Origin: Dillenia suffruticosa
Taxonomy: Eukaryota > Streptophyta > Magnoliopsida > Dilleniales > Dilleniaceae
Direction: 5' to 3'
Length of the DNA: 64,000 nt
Assembly (NCBI GenBank): GCA_033439265.1
Contig: JAVTVX010000012.1
Location: forward strand, 8,607,001-8,671,000
Part shown: one piece after another, positions 58,500-64,000 of the stretch
Numbering within the stretch: position 1 is the first letter of the stretch
Layout of the letters: every line of letters begins with the position of its first letter
Program-made: the position numbers and the translations under genes
Notes under the pieces: generated by a model
Database searches by the model: none
The model's input: only the letters and a program-made list of their open reading frames with translations
What the model was told of the DNA's origin: nothing

Positions 58500-59420
58500 A
58501 AGATAGTTATGAACCATGACATGTTAGATTAGGGTATCCTCATAATCAAGTTTTAAAAATTTAATTTCCTAATAAAAATTATAAGGACAAATATTGTGAA
58601 GCATGCATATTTGGAAAAAAAAACCCCAGACATACTATCCCATGTCCAAGACAAAATATGAAAAGCCCCTTAAACTTGTACACTTAGATATATGGATTGT
58701 CTTATAGAATCTAGACAAGGATTTAAATAATTCATATCATTCATGGAGCACAAAACTAGATCCACATGGGTTCATATGCTTACAACTAAAGTACAATCAT
58801 TTGAGGCATTCCACAACTTTAATAAATATGTTTCTAAACAATATAATGAAAAAATTAAAATGTTTAGAATAGATAATGGGACGAATATATGAGTCATGTT
58901 TTTAGAAAATACCTAGAAGAAAATATCATAATCCACTACACAACATGTGCACATACCTTGGAACAAAATGGTGTAGGTGAAGAAAAAAATCTACACATTC
59001 TAAAAATTGCTAGAACTATAACGTTCCGAACAAATATGCCAAAGAAATATTGAAATGATACAATAAGTACTACTTCTCATTTAACCAACTGGCTCCTCTC
59101 AATAATACTCCAATGGAAATCCCCATTGGAGCTATTTACAAAGATCAAACCAAATCTTAAAAATCTAGAAGTGTTTGGTTATATTTGTTATATTCATATC
59201 CTAAAATAATTTAAGGATAAATTATAAAAAAAGGGTAGAAATGTGTATTCTTAGGATATAGTTTATTTCAAAAGGCTATTATATTATGATATTAAGATTA
59301 ATTGAATATATACATCGAAAGATGTGATATTTATATAAAAAGAATTCTACTTTGCAGGATAGGTGTAGAAGTACCAAAACAAGAGAATCTACAAGTTTTT
59401 CTGGTTCATCCCACAAATGC
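58500..59420 (+). pseudogene. Copia integrase relic
   Basis: Scattered frames read HVRLGYPHNQVL (pre-integrase motif), KYCEACIFGKK (CxxC zinc ligands), KLVHLDIW, FIMFRIDNGT-like KMFRIDNGTN, and KCVFLGYS. They match RLGHPSxxVL, CxxCxxGK, LLHxDLW, IRSDNGxEF and CxFLGYS in order. Stops are frequent. After CVFLGYS the text passes into a Ser/Arg stretch and RRSTKLRFPLEW-like end with no RT. Confidence 0.7.
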
Positions 59421-59932
59421 AAAGCAATTCTCCACACCAATCTAATGTGGAGGAAAGCTTGAAGTAAAGGAGAAAAGTACTAGCAACTTCTAAACAGACA
59501 GAAGAAGGAAACATCTCAAAAGCTGAAGGAAGAAGGGAGTAAGGGGGAGAACAATCCCAAAGTGACTCACCTCCTCTCAAAGCACTAGAGGAGTCCAGGA
59601 AATCACCACAATCTCCACCACCTCTTAGAAGATCAACAAAGTTGAGATTTCCATTAGAATGGACGAATAAAAATGTGTTCTATAACTCAAATGTAATCAC
59701 CAAACCAAATAATGGAAAATCCAAGGGTAAGTCTATAAAATCCAATGGAATTTAACCTTACAATTCTTGTAATAGAAAGTTCATCACCGAGTATGCACTA
59801 CAAAGCCAAAAGAAGCTAAATACTTGAAGGCAGATTGTCATCTTGCCACAACAATACCATAATTGATCAATCTCCAGATATTTCCAGCAAGTTTGATTCT
59901 ATAGACTTCTATTCTCTAAACTTGAGAGGGAG

Positions 59933-60759
59933 TGATGGAAATCAAAAGACAAACAATCAATTATTAATTCAAGATTTGCTGAATATTAGAGAATGAGATT
60001 GGTGAAACTTAATTCAAGCCCAAACCCAATTCAAAAGGAAACTCAAATCACGGCCTAAGAAATGTTCAAAGTTTTACACAAAAATGTCCAGAATGTTGGC
60101 TTAAAATATTTTCTGGGTTCTGGCCCAACCTAGCTAGAAACCAAGCCATATGAGGGCCCAAATCAAGGCAGCCCAATGGCCCAATAAGATGCTCAATGCC
60201 ACCTCCAAGTAGTCATTCTGTTAAAATATTTAGCAGATTTAGTCAACTTTTATAATTAATTTAGTCAACCATTATTATCGATTTAATCAATCATTCAATC
60301 ATTACGATTCATTTGATCAATCATTATATATTTGATTTATTTAACCTATCACTAAAATTAATTTAGTCAACCATTATATATTTAGTTGATCTAATTAATC
60401 ATAAAAAATGATTTAATAAGCTATTATATTTGGTTGATTTAATTGATAATTGATTTATTCAATCATTATATATTTAAAAGATTAATTTTATTCTGATTTC
60501 TTTCTCTCTCACTGTCTTTATTCCTATTTTTTTTTCCTTTTCTCTACTGTCTAGCTCTTACATAAATAGAAACTCTTTCCATACTTTGTAAATAAGTAAG
60601 TAGAGATAATTTTCTCTCTATTACAATTAGTTTTCTTTCTTCTCAAAGGATAATCCTCCCTCTTGTAATGCCTTTTAACAATCAATGCAAAAAAAAAAAA
60701 AAATTCTTCATTCTTTACTTCTTTCTTGTATTTTTGATATTATATTCAAAATTTCAACA
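59933..60759 (+). repeat. right LTR of the tandem Copia relic
   Basis: Begins TGATGGAAATCAAAAGACAA after the purine tract GAGAGGGAG (59924-59932) and ends AAATTTCAACA. It is about 85 bp longer than the left copy because of extra ATATTTGGTTGATTTAATTG-type short repeats. Confidence 0.8.
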
Positions 60760-61546
60760 TGAGGACCAGGGGCAGTCAATAAAAATGAAAAATTTATCCA
60801 CATAGATCTGACAAGAGACCGATAGTTGAGAAACCTAATGCCTTAAGAGAATCAAACCCATCCTCACAAAATGAAACTGAAACTAAGATATCATTTTATG
60901 AAACTAAGAAACTTAATAAAGAGAGATGTGCAAACGTCAATATTATTCTTTTGATAGAGTTGAGCCTTTGAATCTAAGATGGCCAATGCTTCTTGAGTGG
61001 AGATCTTCTGAATTTTTTAAATGAAGTTGATGGAGCATGGCCCAAGAGCCCATTATTACAGGGGTTGAGATACTCCGAGTTCGTTGCCTAATAGACAAAA
61101 TGAACCAAAACGTGTCGTCAATACGAAATCCTTCTCGGATCTTGGCTGTCAGATCCTTCTCGGTAGTCAACTGGTCGGTTCCAACATTTTCTTGGTGCTC
61201 GGTATCACTAATTGGCTAAAGATAATATTTACTTTCTCTTAAATCGCAGAAACAATCTCCCGTAATTGGGAAGGAACTGCTGTCGATAAGGAAGGGAATC
61301 TTTGACAATTAGAACTTTCCTAAATAATTTTCTAAAGTTTTGGAAGTCTTTCGCCATGATCCCATAATCTTGGAACACTTTTACAATGAAACCAGGGTTT
61401 TAATACCATGAATGCATATGAAACTCATGTAGGTAGACTACATATACATCACGAAGGCCGTCAGCCAAATATATTCTCTCAACTCTCATATAGCACACAA
61501 AGGCATTACAAAACTCTTTTTCAGTCTATTTTTATTTTTTGAAAAC
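60760..61546. other. intergenic, no gene recognised
   Basis: Mixed composition. Frames of 60-75 codons on both strands at 60943-61219 show no recognisable domain. Confidence 0.4.
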
Positions 61547-64000
61547 TGTCACGCCCAAACCCACTCCCGAGCCAGGCACGCAACCAGCCTGCCGCGGCAC
61601 CCAGATGCACGGGCACCACATCCCACACAACGAAGTACCGTAAGGCTGTCAACATTCACATAATCCAAGTTTCCAACTCACAGAGATCCCTAAGTGATAA
61701 AAATAATACATGTATGCCTCAATGTAAATTAAAATGAGTGAAAGTTAACCTTATACAGACCAGAAGAATTATAAATACAGTCATCCCAATTTAAACAAAT
61801 ACAATGGTCATCCTAATTTCCTCAAGATGAAACAATAACCTCAATATATCGCGGAAGAGCGGGTAGTCATACCTTGGCCCAGTAGTCTCCAAAGAATATC
61901 CAATACAACAATGCGCACAAATCTCTCAGTCCGAGTCTACCCTTGTAGGAGGGAAATGCGAGGGGTGAGTACCGTAGAGAGGGGGGTTGGTACTCAGCAA
62001 GTCGGGAGAATGACATGCTACAATTAATTTTTGGGTGAATTAGGAGTGCTAAAATTATGTCCCAATAAATCTATAGTATGCAAAAAAAATATTATGATAT
62101 CTCAATAAATCATTCACAATATACGTATCAAATCAAATATGCATCCAGTATGTATGTACGTTATATCATGTAGAGCTGACTGAAAATATCCCGACAAGGG
62201 CCAACTATGGCCAAGAACGGGCAATGTTGGGGGTTTTCACGGTGCAAATAATAAAATAAGGCTCTCTACCCCAACGTTGGCCACAGACTACTCCAACTAG
62301 CCTGTATATATATACCGTACACGTATCAGGGATCAAGCGTGTATGGAAACCCGTCGGTGCTAGACCTACCAAGGTCCTCCCCAGAGTGGTTCAACCGATG
62401 ACTGTCCATACAATATGTATGACAATCTGGCAGATACCCCCTGCAGAGGCATATCCGGGCACAACAGGTGCCTCTACCAAATGTCCTTTGTAGCTACGGA
62501 ATGTCATAGGAAGCATATCATCATCATCACAGTATCCACAGGGGCATTCAGCCTAAATCACATATCTCAAACTAAATCATCAAGCCCTATCATGTCAAAA
62601 GCATGAGCCAATATGCAATGGAAGCACAAAATCATGTGGATATATCAAAGTGTGGCACAATCATCAAGTATCAAAATCATGGATGCATATCGATATAAAC
62701 AAGTTGGGACACTCCATATATCACAAAACATTTTCATAAATTCAGGAAAATAGGTCAATCATACCATTTTAAATCATGCTTTTGAAAGCTTTTTAAAACA
62801 CGGTATCAATTAAAAGTAGATGTCAAGTCCCACTCACTGTTAGGGGAGGATAACGCACTCCCCAATATTTCCACAAAGCTTAAATCAAGTGTCGCTCCGT
62901 TCAACTCAAATAACTCTTAGGGAGACAAACAGTCTGCAGATTTTTAACCTGCGCAGTCATGGAAAACATACTATAACTTTGGCTATACCAATCCAAATCA
63001 GATGATTCTTATCTCATTTTAAAGCTAAGGGATAGCACTATAACTTTCATTTTGCACACTTCCTCAGAGATTCAAATCACAGAATTCCCGGTAAGTCTCA
63101 TTTTGTTACAGCCATATTTAAGTTTCAGATTCTATCCAAATTTTGTACAGAAGCTATAACTTTCATCCTACTCACCAAAGTCTAATGCAATTTTAGCATA
63201 TTATAGCTAAGATATAGATCTACAACTTTCATGTTTTGAGTTTTATCCAAATAGGTCTGGAAGGGGTTGAACAAAATTCATGAACAGGACAGATACGTTT
63301 TAGTGAAACATACAATTTCTGTCAACACAGTTTTAAGGAAAATTGTATAACTCTCAATTTCCTCATGCACCATGGCTGACGTTTTTAGATGTTATAGGCA
63401 AGGCATATATCTATAACTTTCATGTTTTGTGTTTCTTCAAACTAAGACTGGAGAGGGGTCGTTTTTACTCACTACTGTCAAGGTTCGAAACAGGATGCTT
63501 CTATGTCGAGTTTCAGGAAAAGTGCCATAACTTTTGGTGCAGCCATCAAGATTTGGTGATTCTTACCTCGTTGGAAAGATAAGACTTAGATCTACAATTC
63601 ATATAACTATCACATTTTCAAATTCTGGCTCTAAGATGCCTTAAAATAGAGATGAATTCACGGACAGAAATAAAATTTAAAGTGAGACAGGATAAAATTT
63701 CTTACCTCACTTTCTTTGTCTTACTCTCTTGCTTCTCTCCTTGTTCTCACGAATTTGGGAAGAATGAACAAGCATTCTAATGCCTTCTTCTTTTATTATT
63801 GTGTTAATAACTCACCACCCTAGGATCAAATCTCCAATTAATCTAAACCATAGGATCATTTTGACTATTGCATATGTTTTGATTGGTTTTTTTTTTTCAT
63901 GTACATGTGTTCTCATTGGCCCACCTTGCCTTTTTCATCTCCATTTGGCCAACACTTGTCCTCCTCACTATAACACTTATTCAATACAAGAATACACTTG
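61547..64000. repeat. probable LTR-type repeat running off the window
   Basis: It starts TGTCACGCCCAAACCCACTC, the CpG-bearing opening seen in many plant LTR-type repeats beginning TGTCACGCCC or TGTAACGCCC. No RT, gag or integrase frame is visible up to the window end. Orientation and the right boundary cannot be determined here. It includes the tandem repeat at 62940-63640. Confidence 0.4.
62940..63640. repeat. hidden ~185-bp degenerate tandem repeat
   Basis: The word CTATAACTTT and variants start at about 62971, 63038, 63154, 63220, 63345, 63411, 63525 and 63591. Spacings alternate 67, 116, 66, 125, 66, 114, 66, so the true period is 180-191 bp with two related sites 66 bp apart. Unit 1 (ATAACTTTGGCTATACCAAT, GATGATTCTTATCTCATTTT) and unit 4 (ATAACTTTTGGTGCAGCCAT, GGTGATTCTTACCTCGTTGG) align along their length. 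Confidence 0.75.

Larger units (their letters stand above)
56745..60759 (+). mobile_element. tandem Copia relic: 3' internal end, LTR, deleted internal region, LTR
   Basis: The segment ahead of the right LTR (59626-59932: AGATTTCCATTAGAATGGA, ACAATTCTTGTAATAGAAAG, CTTGAAGGCAGATTGTCATC) also lies ahead of the left LTR (56755-57349, same blocks). A single element cannot have its own 3' internal end upstream of its 5' LTR, so the structure is a truncated copy plus a second copy sharing one LTR. The internal region between LTRs keeps a Copia integrase relic but no RT or RNase H. Confidence 0.75.

Noticed and set aside
60943-61219. Overlapping frames on both strands
   Set aside because: No recognisable motif on either strand and both are short.

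Overview
The window looks like nuclear DNA from a flowering plant, very probably a eudicot. The evidence is an AT-rich, repeat-heavy background, two plant-specific protein families (a ZF-HD homeodomain protein and a GEM-like GRAM protein), plant-type retrotransposons primed at an initiator-Met-tRNA-like site, tRNA-derived SINEs and many CT/GA microsatellites. I see no bacterial, organellar or CRISPR features. Only two host protein genes can be supported, both on the minus strand. Almost everything else with coding traces is a decayed transposable element.

Layout: 1-3.9 kb is intergenic with degenerate direct repeats. 3.87-4.69 kb is an intronless ZF-HD gene with a CT-rich leader. 5-17.4 kb is intergenic: an AT-rich repeat family, a GC-rich island (6.0-6.6 kb), a shrunken Ty3/gypsy relic (9.0-10.7 kb), a doubtful CACTA-like element and microsatellites. 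17.4-28.9 kb is a full-length but dead Copia element of Sirevirus type: 1.76 kb LTRs, tRNA-Met primer site, gag with zinc knuckle, protease-integrase-RT-RNase H remains, and a downstream env-like ORF that is less damaged than pol. 29.4-34.2 kb holds two copies of one SINE family with clear target-site duplications, a non-autonomous CACTA element and a LINE RNase H relic. 35.4-47.2 kb is a four-exon GEM-like gene whose second intron (8.2 kb) contains a LINE RT relic, a MITE-like inverted-repeat element and a Mutator-like element. 47.6-54.6 kb is a Ty3/gypsy element of Tat-like type that lacks gag and begins about 380 bp upstream of the GEM-like start codon, in opposite orientation. 56.7-60.8 kb is a Copia relic in an unusual tandem arrangement with a Tourist-like MITE nested in one copy. 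61.5-64 kb is a non-coding repeat containing a degenerate ~185-bp tandem repeat.

A pattern runs through the coding relics: the nonsense codons I could align sit mostly where families have Gln, Trp or Arg, each explained by one C-to-T or G-to-A change (CAA/CAG to TAA/TAG, TGG to TAG/TGA, CGA to TGA). Changed catalytic residues in the gypsy element fit the same direction. This fits deamination of methylated, silenced elements. No clearly new system was found. The strongest second-look items are this decay pattern, the tandem Copia with its MITE empty site, the SINE pair, the TE-swollen GEM-like intron with a possible gene-capturing MULE, and the hidden 185-bp repeat at the right end. Exon boundaries come from reading splice sites and reading frames. 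Family calls come from motif recognition, not database searches.
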